From CAADGL01 sp964643885 (lineage in GTDB: Bacteria; Planctomycetota; Phycisphaerae; UBA1845; Fen-1342), in the NCBI GenBank assembly GCA_964643885.1, contig CAZXUI010000025.1, positions 1 through 49,669 of the forward strand: 49,669 nucleotides of DNA, in the 5' to 3' direction. The notes under the pieces are model-generated. The model searched no databases. It was not told where the DNA came from and worked only from the letters and a program-made list of their open reading frames with translations. Below are positions 16,967 through 26,300 of the stretch, piece by piece. The position numbers and the translations under genes were made by a program. Positions within the stretch are counted from its first letter, which is position 1; every line of letters starts with the position of its first letter.

Positions 16967-17058
16967 CGAACGATCCTCTCTGCCTTGTGTGACGACCCCG
17001 ATTCCCTCGCGCGGCGCCACCGCCGCACCCGGACTGAACAACCCGCCCCCGTGCCTCG

Positions 17059-17979
17059 TTACGGCCGCAGCAACGCCAGGCCGAACCGATGCACCCTGCC
17101 CTTGAACACGCCGGCCTTCACGGCCGGGTCACCCTCCAGCACGCGCCGCGCCTCGGCCTCGTCGGCCGCTCGAAACACGACGATTCCCGGAGCGTCGAGC
17201 TCCAGGCGGACCATGCCTTCGCCCGGATAGACCGCATCGCCATGCGCCCGCCCGGCCATCACCAGCCGGTCCTCCGCCAGTAATTGCTTGAGATACGCAA
17301 AGTGCTCGCTGATCAACTTCTGCTCCTCGGCCGTCGGACCGGTCGAGAAGAAGTCCTCGCGCGTCGGGCGGATCAGATAGATGAACTCGCCGCGCGCCGT
17401 CCGCTTGAGCGACACCTTCTGCTCGTCGCTGAACAGCGGCCCGCTCTCGAAGCGCTTCTGAAGATTGCTCATCACGGCCGGCCAGGCGCGGCTGAAGTAG
17501 GCGAACGCCTCGTCCCAGTCGCTGCCGGCGCCGTAGCCGCCGTTCGTCAGCCGCACACGCGTCTTGCCCGCGTCGGCGTCGTCGAGCTCGATCACGACGA
17601 ACGTCCGGCGGATACGCGAATCAAGCAGCTTCGGCGGCGAGTTCCAGGTGAAGCTGAGCATGCGGCCTTCGACGAAGCTGAGCACGCGGCAGCCCTCGGA
17701 GCCGCGTTGCCCTTCCGGCGCATCGGTCAGAAAGTAGACCTCGTACGGCCCGCCGCTGCGAAGCTCGATCTGAGCCGCCGGCGCGAGAAACGACGTCACG
17801 CCCTCCGTCGTCGTCAGCGTCTCCCAGACCTTCTGCCGCTCTGCACTGACGACTACCTCGACAGAGATGTTCCGCTCCACCACGCTCTCCTGGCCGGCGG
17901 CGGGAGAAATGACCGCAAGCGCGCTGCCCAACGCCACCAGAGCTCCCGGGCAAAGAAACTTCGCAATCGTGCTGCGCAT
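17059..17979 (-). CDS. Exported SRPBCC (AHSA1-like) + YCII-domain fusion
   Basis: A fusion protein of about 306 residues. After a signal peptide ending SPAAGQE comes an AHSA1/SRPBCC ligand-binding domain (about 35-180). Its landmarks are VVVSAERQKVWETLTTTEGV, GGPYEVYFLTDAPEG, EGRMLSFTWNSPP and a final DWDEAFAYFSRAWPAVMSNL helix. A YCII-like domain (about 200-300) follows, with FIYLIRPTREDF, HFAYLKQLLAEDRLVMAGRA and VFRAADEAEARRVLEGDPAVKAG. The ATG at 17979 is best placed after GGAGG; an in-frame ATG at 17985 is possible. The gene is 27 bp downstream of a small membrane-protein gene. Both domains bind small molecules; the substrate is unknown. Confidence 0.8.
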   Translation of the reverse strand: MRSTIAKFLCPGALVALGSALAVISPAAGQESVVERNISVEVVVSAERQKVWETLTTTEGVTSFLAPAAQIELRSGGPYEVYFLTDAPEGQRGSEGCRVLSFVEGRMLSFTWNSPPKLLDSRIRRTFVVIELDDADAGKTRVRLTNGGYGAGSDWDEAFAYFSRAWPAVMSNLQKRFESGPLFSDEQKVSLKRTARGEFIYLIRPTREDFFSTGPTAEEQKLISEHFAYLKQLLAEDRLVMAGRAHGDAVYPGEGMVRLELDAPGIVVFRAADEAEARRVLEGDPAVKAGVFKGRVHRFGLALLRP

Positions 17980-18006
17980 CCGCATACCTCCACGACTCGC
18001 CATGAC

Positions 18007-18381
18007 TCAGCCTTGCTGTTCGGCCGCTCGCGGCGACGGCGCCGCGCCGTATTTCTGGGCCGCGAACCCGACGATCGCGCCAAGAATCGCGCCCGGTAAC
18101 GTGATCCGCAGGTAATAGCCGCCCTGCATGATCGAGACCAGCAGCGCAAGGAATCCGCCCAGGATCAGCCCTGTCAGCAACGCAGGCATCACCGAGTTCG
18201 TCTTCCGCGCGACGAAGCCGGCGACCCAACCCGTAATCAGCCCCTTGAACGTCGAGCCGATGATGATTCCGATGATGCCGTCACGAACGACCGGGTCCTT
18301 CTGCGCGTCGTACAGTGCCGACAGACCGTCGACCGCCCCGAGAATCGCCCCCAGCAACAACCCCAGCATCGGCTTGCTCAT
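18007..18381 (-). CDS. Small multi-span membrane protein
   Basis: A 124-residue integral membrane protein with four hydrophobic, Gly-rich stretches: MLGLLLGAILGAVDGL, GIIGIIIGSTFKGLITGWVAGF, ALLTGLILGGFLALLVSIM and ITLPGAILGAIVGFAAQ. The ATG giving MSKPMLG follows GGGAGAGG; a longer frame is rejected. No family name is certain, though the glycine spacing resembles small channel- or glycine-zipper-like proteins. It starts the minus-strand run that continues with the SRPBCC-YCII, VOC and DUF1579 genes. Confidence 0.75.
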   Translation of the reverse strand: MSKPMLGLLLGAILGAVDGLSALYDAQKDPVVRDGIIGIIIGSTFKGLITGWVAGFVARKTNSVMPALLTGLILGGFLALLVSIMQGGYYLRITLPGAILGAIVGFAAQKYGAAPSPRAAEQQG

Positions 18382-18643
18382 TGGCCTCTCCCAGAAAGCC
18401 CGATGGGCCGGTCCGGCCGAACGGCCGGCCACCGGCGCCCGGGCTCCAGTACTATTCAACGCCGCCGCGGCATTCCTTTCGAGATTCTGCCATGAAATTG
18501 CCGGCCGTCACCAAGACAGGCCGCCGCAGAAACCGGCCAGCCTGGGCCGCGCGCACCCGAACACGTCCGGCCCGGGCCCGTGCTCACGCACCCGCGTCCG
18601 GCTGACACGACCTACAGTTCCCCGGCGAGGGAGGACGGCACTT

Positions 18644-19777
18644 TTACCGCCCGACGTCGAAAAATACCAGCGCCGCCCGCATGACCAGGTATGCGATCAC
18701 CAGCAGGATCGGCGCCCGATACTTCCAGGTCACGCGCCCGATCCGCTCGCCCCACGATTCGCGATATGCCCGCACAGCCTGGCCCGCCCGAAAGCTCGAA
18801 ACATCGCTCAGCAGCTCCGCCACGCCGCCGTATCGCTCCTCCGGCTCCGCCGCGAGTGCCTTGCGGCAGATGGCCAGCAGGGGGCGTGGCACGCTCCGGC
18901 CGCCCTCGATCGCCCCCTCCGCTGACGGCGGCCGGCCTGCATCGCCCGGCGTGTCGGCAGCCCGCTGCGGCGGCCGCCCGAGCAGCAGGTAGTGCAGCAC
19001 CGCCCCGAGGGCGTACACGTCGCTGCGCTGGTCCACGCGCTCCTGCTCGCCACGGGCCTGCTCCGGCGGCATGTAGGCCGGTGTTCCGACGACGGTCCCA
19101 CGCGCCGTCCGCTCCGTTCGCGTCCGAGCGGAATCGCGCGGTTCGACGACCGCGGCATCGTGATTCGCGTTGCCGGGCCCGCTCGGCCGCGGCGATGTTT
19201 CGTCCGTCGTTCGAGCTTCGCCCGTCCCCGCCGGCGTCAGCACCTTCGCAACGCCCCAGTCGAGCACCAGCACCTCGCCGAATTCGCCGACCATGATGTT
19301 CTGCGGCTTGAGATCGCGATGAATCACGCCGTGCGCATGGGCGAACGCGACCGTCTCGCAGATGCGCTCGAACACGCGCAGCCGCTCCGCCCTTGAGCCG
19401 GCCGCCTCGCTTTCGCCGTCCAGCGGCGGACCGAAGGCTTCATCCAGCCTCCGCCCGCGGACAAGCTTCATGACATAGAAGGTCCGCCCGTCGGGCAGTT
19501 GCCCCACGTCGTGGATCGGCACGATGCCCGGATGCTCCAGCCGCGCGATGACGCGCGCCTCGCGCAGCATTCTCGCCGCGGCCGACGCATCCGCCACACC
19601 CTCGCGCAGCACCTTGAGCGCGACCTGCCGGTTCAGCGTGACGTCCTCGGCCAGGTAGACCGTCCCCATGCCGCCCTGGCCGATCGGCTCGAGTACGCGG
19701 TAGCGGTCGGCGATCCGCTCCGGCCAGTCGGCCAGCGTGCGCAGGTGGTCGAGCGTCTGATCCGAAAGCCACCTCAT
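18644..19777 (-). CDS. Membrane-anchored Ser/Thr protein kinase
   Basis: A Hanks-type kinase of 377 residues. Visible motifs are the glycine loop GQGGMGTVYLAE, Lys55 in VALKVLRE, the catalytic loop HRDLKPQN (153-160) and the Mg-binding motif as DWG (173-175, in place of DFG). An 80-residue insert in the activation segment precedes GTPAYMPPEQ. A single hydrophobic segment near 350-370 (APILLVIAYLVMRAALVFF) anchors it with a very short outside tail. This is the reverse of the usual long sensor domain. The ATG overlaps the sigma-factor stop (ATGA), so translation is coupled. It probably phosphorylates or gates the paired sigma factor. Confidence 0.9.
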   Translation of the reverse strand: MRWLSDQTLDHLRTLADWPERIADRYRVLEPIGQGGMGTVYLAEDVTLNRQVALKVLREGVADASAAARMLREARVIARLEHPGIVPIHDVGQLPDGRTFYVMKLVRGRRLDEAFGPPLDGESEAAGSRAERLRVFERICETVAFAHAHGVIHRDLKPQNIMVGEFGEVLVLDWGVAKVLTPAGTGEARTTDETSPRPSGPGNANHDAAVVEPRDSARTRTERTARGTVVGTPAYMPPEQARGEQERVDQRSDVYALGAVLHYLLLGRPPQRAADTPGDAGRPPSAEGAIEGGRSVPRPLLAICRKALAAEPEERYGGVAELLSDVSSFRAGQAVRAYRESWGERIGRVTWKYRAPILLVIAYLVMRAALVFFDVGR

Positions 19778-20529
19778 CGCGGCACCGCTCCAAACAGGGC
19801 CGCCGCCTCCGCCTGAAACTCGCTCTCGCCGGCCGTCGTCAGCCGCAGCTCGCGCAAGACGATGGCACGAAACTGCTGCCGTACGGCGTAGAGATGGTTG
19901 GTGACCTGCGCGACCGAGAGCTGCGTCGCATCGGCGAGGTGCTGATACGTCGGCGGACCGTCGTCCTGGTCACGCCGCAGGTCGTAGCGCTCGAACAGCT
20001 CGAAGTGAAGCGCCCGGCCGTCTTGAAGACACTGCTCGCGCAGCCGCTCCACCGCACGTTGAAAAAGGCTCCGCACCCACTCCTGATGAAACACGGCCTC
20101 GTCGTCGCCCGAGGGCGACGGCTGGCCGGCCAGCTCGCGCTCCGCCAGATCGAAATCCAGCGGCACGATCACCCGCCCGCCGCCGCGTTTCTGCCGTCCG
20201 GCCGCCTTGCGCTCGTTGGCGACGTAGCCGTCGAGACACATGCGCAGATAGGTTCGAAACGCCGCCCGCTGCGCGTCGTAGCGCTCGAACCAGCCGCTCT
20301 CCAGCGCCTGCGCGAAAAAACCCTGCGTCAGGTCTCTGGCCGACTCGTGATCGAGCCGCCGCCGCAACCGCAGGTACTTGTAGATCGGCTTCCAGTAGGC
20401 TTCCGCGAGCGCGGCATAGGCCCGTTGCCGCTCCGCATCGTCGCCGCTGCGGACCGCCAGTACGGCCGAATAATGCGTCGCCGGAAACGGCGCCGCCCGG
20501 CCGCGAAGACTGGATTCATGAACTGACAC
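19774..20529 (-). CDS. ECF-type sigma factor paired with kinase
   Basis: A 251-residue sigma-70 family protein of the planctomycete ECF type. Region 2 (about 20-105) contains FPATHYSAVLAV, AYWKPIYKYLRLRR, SARDLTQGFFAQ and FRTYLRMCL. Region 4 (about 185-230) has a helix-turn-helix TYQHLADATQLSVAQVTNHL. The GTG start gives MSVHESS. The gene overlaps the downstream kinase by 4 bp. In planctomycetes, ECF sigmas are often found beside Ser/Thr kinases instead of an anti-sigma gene, and no anti-sigma gene is seen here. Control by phosphorylation is therefore the likely mode, as inference. Confidence 0.88.
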   Translation of the reverse strand: MSVHESSLRGRAAPFPATHYSAVLAVRSGDDAERQRAYAALAEAYWKPIYKYLRLRRRLDHESARDLTQGFFAQALESGWFERYDAQRAAFRTYLRMCLDGYVANERKAAGRQKRGGGRVIVPLDFDLAERELAGQPSPSGDDEAVFHQEWVRSLFQRAVERLREQCLQDGRALHFELFERYDLRRDQDDGPPTYQHLADATQLSVAQVTNHLYAVRQQFRAIVLRELRLTTAGESEFQAEAAALFGAVPR

Positions 20530-20646
20530 GCTGCCCGACGCTCCCGCGGGCCGATCCGCGACGCGCGCGGATGGCGCTTCCCGGCTCGCCCGGCGATCCC
20601 TGCATCGCCCGCTCGCCAGTATACCCGCGGCCGCGCCGCCGGCGGC

Positions 20647-21018
20647 CTACTTCCGCTTCGCGCCCTCCTTGGATTCCAGGTAGTCCAGCGCCCGCATCAC
20701 CTCGGGCACGTTCGTGTAGGCCGGACCGCCCTGCATCATCACGGCCACGCCGGCCGCCTCCAGCACCTGCTCGCGCGTCGCGCCCGCCGCCAGGCACTTC
20801 TGCACGTGCAGGTAGATGCACGGCGGGCAGCGCATCGCCAGTCCGATGCCCAGGGCCACCAGCTCCTTCTCGCGCACCGATAACGCACCCTCGCGCATCA
20901 GTGATTGAAACAGCGCGCCGAAACTGCGGACGATGTCCGGCGCGGTCTCCTTCAGCCGGGCGATATCCGCGTGAAAGCGCTCGTAGAACTGGCCCACGTC
21001 ATTCTCTTCGATCGTCAT
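20647..21018 (-). CDS. AhpD-like carboxymuconolactone decarboxylase family protein
   Basis: A 123-residue all-helical protein of the CMD/AhpD family. The redox motif CPPCIYLHV gives the C-x2-C-x3-H arrangement used by AhpD-type peroxidase partners, and the helix REQVLEAAGVAVMMQGGPAY follows. The start MTIEEND has GGAGA 7 nt upstream; a longer frame of 217 residues is a low-complexity extension and is rejected. It lies 127 bp downstream of a sigma-factor gene with a Cys-containing tail on the same strand. Peroxide or thiol-stress detoxification is the probable role. Confidence 0.88.
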   Translation of the reverse strand: MTIEENDVGQFYERFHADIARLKETAPDIVRSFGALFQSLMREGALSVREKELVALGIGLAMRCPPCIYLHVQKCLAAGATREQVLEAAGVAVMMQGGPAYTNVPEVMRALDYLESKEGAKRK

Positions 21019-21145
21019 CGCGTTCTCCGTACGAGTCCTGCCGGTTCGGGTGTCGCCTCTCTCCCGCCTGTGAGAGACACAGCCAGCACGATTCGTTCCG
21101 CCGCGGCGTCGAGCAAGCGCGAATCCGGGGGGGGCGAGGGGGACT

Positions 21146-21976
21146 TCAGGAGCGTCCGTTTCCCTGTAAATCCTTGATGCAGCGTAGGATACGATCTCGA
21201 ATCGCCCGCGGTGCGGCCGGCGAGGCCAGCTCGTGGCACAGATCCACCGCCAGGTCCAGCGTGGCGCAGATCGACCGGCATCGCTCGCAGATGATCGCAT
21301 CTTTGATCGGAAACGGGACTCCGCGGTCCAGTGCTTCCTGCTTGGCTTCCAGCAGGTCCAGGCACATGCTCAATGGATAGGCCGGCGGCGGGGCGGATTT
21401 CTTCGGCAATGCTCCGAGGAGCTGCTTGCGGATGCGCAGCCGCGCGCGGTGCACGCGCGACTTGACCGTCGCCGGCTTCACACCCAGCACCGCGGCGACG
21501 TCGGAGACGGGCAGGTCGATGATGTCCTTGAGCACCAGCGGCAGCCGAAAGGCCGCGGGTAGCGCCGCGATCGCGGCTTCGATCCGTTCGCGGGCCTCGT
21601 CGCGCACACGCCGCGAAAGCGCATCCTCCGTCTCGCCCGGCAGTGCGGCGATCCGCGGCTCGCCGAACGGCAGCAGGTCCTGGAGCGACTCGATCCGCGG
21701 CGGCGCGCCCGCACGGCGGCGATGCATGCGGCGGCAGAGCCGCAAGGCGATCGTGTACAGCCACGTCGTCGGGCTCGAGCGACCCTCGAACTGGTCCCAC
21801 TTGCGATACGCCCGCAGGAAGGTCTCCTGCACGAGGTCTTCCGCATCCTCCCGCGAGCCGCACATGCGCAAAATCAGCGCGTAGATGCGGTCGCCATGCT
21901 CACGGACGAGCTGCGGGATCGCGGCCGCGGCCGGCTGGCCGGGGCGTACCAGAGCGTGGCGAGTACGAGTTCCCAT
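21146..21976 (-). CDS. ECF sigma factor with cysteine-containing C-terminal tail
   Basis: A 276-residue sigma factor. Region 2 shows RIYALILRMCGSREDAEDLV, QETFLRAYRKW and TTWLYTIALRLCRR. Region 4 shows AALPAAFRLPLVLKDIIDL and VAAVLGVKPATVKSRVHRAR. About 75 extra residues follow, with CERCRSIC and a later LCHEL. These look like a fused zinc- or thiol-binding segment comparable to anti-sigma zf-HC2 modules, but the usual H-x3-C-x2-C order is not clean. The ATG at 21976 lacks a good ribosome-binding site, so the start is uncertain. It is divergent from the RND efflux operon across 235 bp, and the AhpD-like gene lies downstream. Confidence 0.82.
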   Translation of the reverse strand: MGTRTRHALVRPGQPAAAAIPQLVREHGDRIYALILRMCGSREDAEDLVQETFLRAYRKWDQFEGRSSPTTWLYTIALRLCRRMHRRRAGAPPRIESLQDLLPFGEPRIAALPGETEDALSRRVRDEARERIEAAIAALPAAFRLPLVLKDIIDLPVSDVAAVLGVKPATVKSRVHRARLRIRKQLLGALPKKSAPPPAYPLSMCLDLLEAKQEALDRGVPFPIKDAIICERCRSICATLDLAVDLCHELASPAAPRAIRDRILRCIKDLQGNGRS

Positions 21977-22211
21977 GGGCGGGATCAGAGTATCCGGCCG
22001 GCCTCGGACGGGGTCAAACACGACGCTCCGCGGCCGCGCGCCGCCATTTGCCTGTCGCGGCCGCTCGCGGTCCAATCTTCTTCGGGCCTGGGCCGCCGCT
22101 GGGAACCGATCTTGCTTGGGATGCCTCTCAGGGGACGGCGGCCGTGGCCGTCGCTGGTGACCATGGATTCCGCCCCGCGCGGGGCAGTTGCTCGGGTGGA
22201 GATTCCTCACG

Positions 22212-23318
22212 ATGAGTGCCAAGAGTTCGTTCTCCGTGGCCTGGCAGTGGCTTTTGAGTGCCGGCCTGGTGGCGGCGGTGGTGCTGATGCTGCTCTGGCT
22301 GGCCGGCCTGTTTCATACGAAGGTGCCGACGGCGGCGGCTGCGCAGGCGGGGCGGGCGGCCGGGGAGCGGCCGACGGCGGCCGCCCGGCTGGTCGAGATT
22401 CCGCGGATCGAGTCGGCCGTCGGCACGATCCGCCCGGTGCACGAGACGGCCGTCGCGTCCAAGCTCCTGGCCCGCGTCGTGGAGATCTCCGTGCAGGCCG
22501 GGCAGGCGGTGAAGTCCGGCGACGTGCTCGTTCGGCTCGATGACGAGGACCTGCGCGCCCGGCTCGACCAGGCCGAGGCGGCGCAGGAGGCGGCCGACGC
22601 CCGCCGCGCGCAGGCCCGGATCGAGCTGGAGCGCGTGCAGCGGCTGATCGAGACGAACGCGGCCGCCCGCATCGAGCTCGACCGGGCGGAGACGGCCATG
22701 CGCGCGGCGGAAGCCGAGTATCAACAGGCCCGGCAGGCCCGCCGCGAGGCGGAGACCATCCTCCAGTATGCGACGATCCGCAGCCCGATCGACGGACAGG
22801 TGATCGACCGCCGCGTCGAGGCGGGCGACACGGTCAGCCCCGGGCAGGTGCTGCTGACCCTTTTCGATCCGACGCGCATGCAGCTCATCGCCAGCGTACG
22901 CGAGTCGCTGACGCAGCGGCTGGCGGTCGGGCAGACGATCGACGTGCAGATCGACGCGATCGATCTGCGCTGCGGCGGCCGCGTCAGTGAGATCGTTCCG
23001 GAGGCACAGTCAACCAGCCGCACATTCAGCGTGAAGGTCACCGGCCCTTGCCCGCCCGGCGTCTACTCCGGCATGTTCGGCCGGCTGCTGATCCCGCTCG
23101 ACAACGAGCAGGTGCTCGTGATTCCGAGATCGGCCGTGCGCAGCGTCGGCCAGCTCACGCTCGTGGACGTCGTCGAGGGCGGCCGGTTGAAGCGGCGGGC
23201 GGTACAGCTCGGCCGCGAGTTCGACGAGTTGCCGGGTGATCCGGCGGGGCCGCAGGCGGAGGTGCTCGCCGGCCTTCGGGCCGGGGAGCAGGTCGCGCTG
23301 CCGGAAGTAACGAAATGA
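22212..23318 (+). CDS. RND efflux periplasmic adaptor (HlyD/AcrA family)
   Basis: A membrane-fusion protein of 368 residues. An N-terminal anchor helix (about 10-35, VAWQWLLSAGLVAAVVLMLL) is followed by a biotinyl-lipoyl half motif (AVGTIRPVHETAVASKLLAR). A coiled-coil hairpin spans about 110-185 (AEAAQEAADARRAQARIELE and AETAMRAAEAEYQQARQ). The returning lipoyl half is YATIRSPIDGQVIDRRVEAG, and the rest is a beta-barrel domain. The ATG giving MSAKSS is chosen over an upstream alternative start. Its TGA overlaps the pump ATG (ATGA). It bridges pump and outer-membrane channel; no TolC-like gene is present in the window. Confidence 0.92.
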   Translation: MSAKSSFSVAWQWLLSAGLVAAVVLMLLWLAGLFHTKVPTAAAAQAGRAAGERPTAAARLVEIPRIESAVGTIRPVHETAVASKLLARVVEISVQAGQAVKSGDVLVRLDDEDLRARLDQAEAAQEAADARRAQARIELERVQRLIETNAAARIELDRAETAMRAAEAEYQQARQARREAETILQYATIRSPIDGQVIDRRVEAGDTVSPGQVLLTLFDPTRMQLIASVRESLTQRLAVGQTIDVQIDAIDLRCGGRVSEIVPEAQSTSRTFSVKVTGPCPPGVYSGMFGRLLIPLDNEQVLVIPRSAVRSVGQLTLVDVVEGGRLKRRAVQLGREFDELPGDPAGPQAEVLAGLRAGEQVALPEVTK

Positions 23319-26300
23319 GCGCCCCGCCGAATCCCGTCGAGCAGCACGGCCTGACGAACGCGATCGTTCGCAAGTTCCTGCATTCCGACCTGTCGCTCGT
23401 TCTGATCGTCCTGGCGGCGGCGCTGGGGATCGCGGCGCTGCTGGTCACGCCACGCGAGGAGGACCCGCAGATCGTCGTGCCGATGGCCGACGTCTTCGTA
23501 GACTTTCCCGGCCACTCGGCCGCCGAGGTCGAGCAGCTCGTGGCGACGCCGCTGGAGAAGCTGCTCTACCAGATCGACGGCGTCGAGCATGTCTACTCGA
23601 TCTCGCGCGAGGACCAGGCCGTCATCACGGTTCGCTATTACGTGGGTCAGGACCGCGAGCGCAGTCTCGTCAAGCTCTACAAGCGGATCGACGAGAACGT
23701 CGACATCGTGCCGCCCGGCGTGACGGGCTGGGTTGTCAAGCCGGTCGAGATCGACGACGTGCCGATCGTCACGCTGACGCTGCGGCCGCGCGACGAGGCG
23801 GCCGGTACGGCGGCGGTCGACGAATATGCCCTGCGGCGCGTGGCCGAGGAATTGGTCGAGCGCCTGGCCGCGGTGCGGAATGTCTCGCGGGCCTATGTCG
23901 TCGGCGGGCAGCCGCGCCGGGTCCAGGTCTATCTCGATACGCAGCGGATGGCCGGCTTCGGCGTCTCGCCGCTTCAGATTCAGCGGGCGATCGCCGCCGC
24001 GAATGTGACACGGCGGGCGGGGGAGTTCACGCGCGACGACTCGGTTCTCGCGGTCGAGGTCGGCGAGGCGTTCTCATCTGCGCGCGAGCTGGAGGAGCTT
24101 GTCGTCGGCGTCACCGACCAGCGGCCTGTGCTGCTCAAGGACGTGGCCCGCATCGTCGACGGTCCCGGCGAGGTCGAGAGCTACGTGCGGCACGGGTGGG
24201 GCGCGGCCCGCGATTTCGAGCGGCACCCGGGTGAGCTGGGCTGGGTCGTCGGTTCGGCCCACTCGACACCCAACGGGCAGCACGCGGGCGTCGACGCGCG
24301 CGGATCATCCGGCACGAGGTTCGCCGCGGCCGGGCTGCCGCCGTCGTGCTCGGCCGTGACGATCGCGATCGCCAAGAAGAAGGGGACCAACGCCGTCTGG
24401 GTCGCTCAGTCCGTGCTGTCGCTGGCCGAGCGGCTGGTGGGCGAGGTCGTGCCGGACGACATGCAGCTCGTCGTCACGCGCAACGCGGGCCTGGTGGCCG
24501 ATCACAAGGTCAACGAGCTGATCGAGGCGCTGGGCGTGGCGATCGTGATCGTGATCGCACTGCTGACGATCGGCCTGGGCTGGCGGGCCGCGCTGGTGGT
24601 CGCACTGGCCGTGCCGGTCGTTTTCGGGCTGACGCTGGCGGTCAATTACCTGTTCGGCTACACGATCAACCGCGTCACGCTCTTTGCGATGATTCTCTCG
24701 CTCGGCCTGCTGGTCGACGACCCGATTGTCGACGTCGAGAATATCGCCCGGCACTTCCATCTGCGCCGCCGCGCGACGCGCAGGATCGTGCTCGAGGCGG
24801 TGGCCGAAATCCGTCCGCCGCTGATCACGGCGACGCTCGCCGTCATCGTCTCCTTTCTGCCGATGTTCTTCATCACCGGCATGATGGGGCCCTACATGGC
24901 CCCGATGGCGCTGAACGTGCCCGTGGCCATGCTGATGTCGATGGTCGTCGCCTTCACGATCACGCCCTGGCTGGCCTATCACGTGCTCCGCGGGTCGTAC
25001 AAGACCGCCGCCGCCGGCCACACGGAGCCGGGCGGCGCGTTGCCGGACGGCGTGTTGCCGCACGACGCGACGCAGGAAGACCTCGACGAGTTGAAACGCT
25101 CGCGCCTCTACAGGCTCTTTTATCCCCTGATGGCGCCGCTGATCACCTCGCGGCTGCGGGCGTGGCTCTTCATGGCCGCGATCGCGCTGCTGACGCTGGC
25201 GGCGGTGAGCCTGGCCGCCCTGCGGGCCGTGCCGCTCAAGATGCTGCCGTTCGACAACAAGAACGAGCTGCTGCTGGTGCTTGATTTCGACGAGGGCACG
25301 ACGCTGGAGCGCAGCGACGCATGCGTGCGCGAGATCGAACGTTACGTCGCCCGGCAGCCGGAGGTGCGCGACTACACGTCGTATGTCGGGCTCGCCTCGC
25401 CGATGGATTTCAACGGCATGGTGCGGCACTACTACCTGCGCCGCGGCCCGCACGTGGCGGAGGTCCGCCTCAGCCTGGTCGGCAAGAAGAACCGCGCGAT
25501 GCAGAGCCACGCGATCGGGCTGCGGATGCGAGACGATCTGACGCAGATCGCCCGCCGCAGCGGCTGCAACCTCAAGCTGGTCGAGATTCCGCCCGGGCCG
25601 CCGGTGATCTCGACCATCGTCGCGGAAGTGAGCGGCCGGCCGGACCACGGCTACGGCGATCTGATCGCCGCGGCGGCGACGGTGCGGGCGCGGCTGGAGG
25701 CGGAGCCGGGCGTCGTCGACGTGGATGATTCGCTCGAGGCGGCCCGGACCAAGCTGACCTTCGTGACGGACAAGGAGAAGGCTGCGCTGGCGGGCGTGAG
25801 CGTCGAGCAGATCGCGGACACCGTTCGAACGGCGCTGGCGGGCCAGACGGTCGGGCTCGTGCATGACGAGGGCGAGCGCAGCCCGCTGCGGATCGAGCTG
25901 CGATTGCCACGTGCGGCGCGGTCGAGCGCTGACGACCTGGCGCGCCTGTCGGTCGCGGGGTGGGACGGCGTGCTGGTGCCGCTGGCGGAGCTGGGCCGCT
26001 GGGAGAGCACGCGGGTCGACCAGGCGATCTATCACAAGGACCTGCGGCCGGTGGTGTACGTGTTCGGCGAGACGGCCGGCCGGGCGCCGGCGGAGTGCAT
26101 CGTAGATATCATCGCGGATCGCGCGCAAGGCAAGACTCAGAGCAGCGACGCCTGGCTATACAACACTGCACTTCCCTGGTCCTTGCCCGCGGTGCAGGCG
26201 AAGTGGGATGTCGGCAGCGGCTGGATCGAGGACGCCGAGGGGCGGTCGGAGGGTTGGCGCAGTTACGTCCTCAACGGCGGCGGCGTGCGTTGGTGGACGC

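Noticed and set aside
21146..21976. ECF41 assignment because of the neighbouring CMD-family gene
   Set aside because: ECF41 factors carry a SnoaL-like C-terminal domain, whereas this tail is short and cysteine-bearing.
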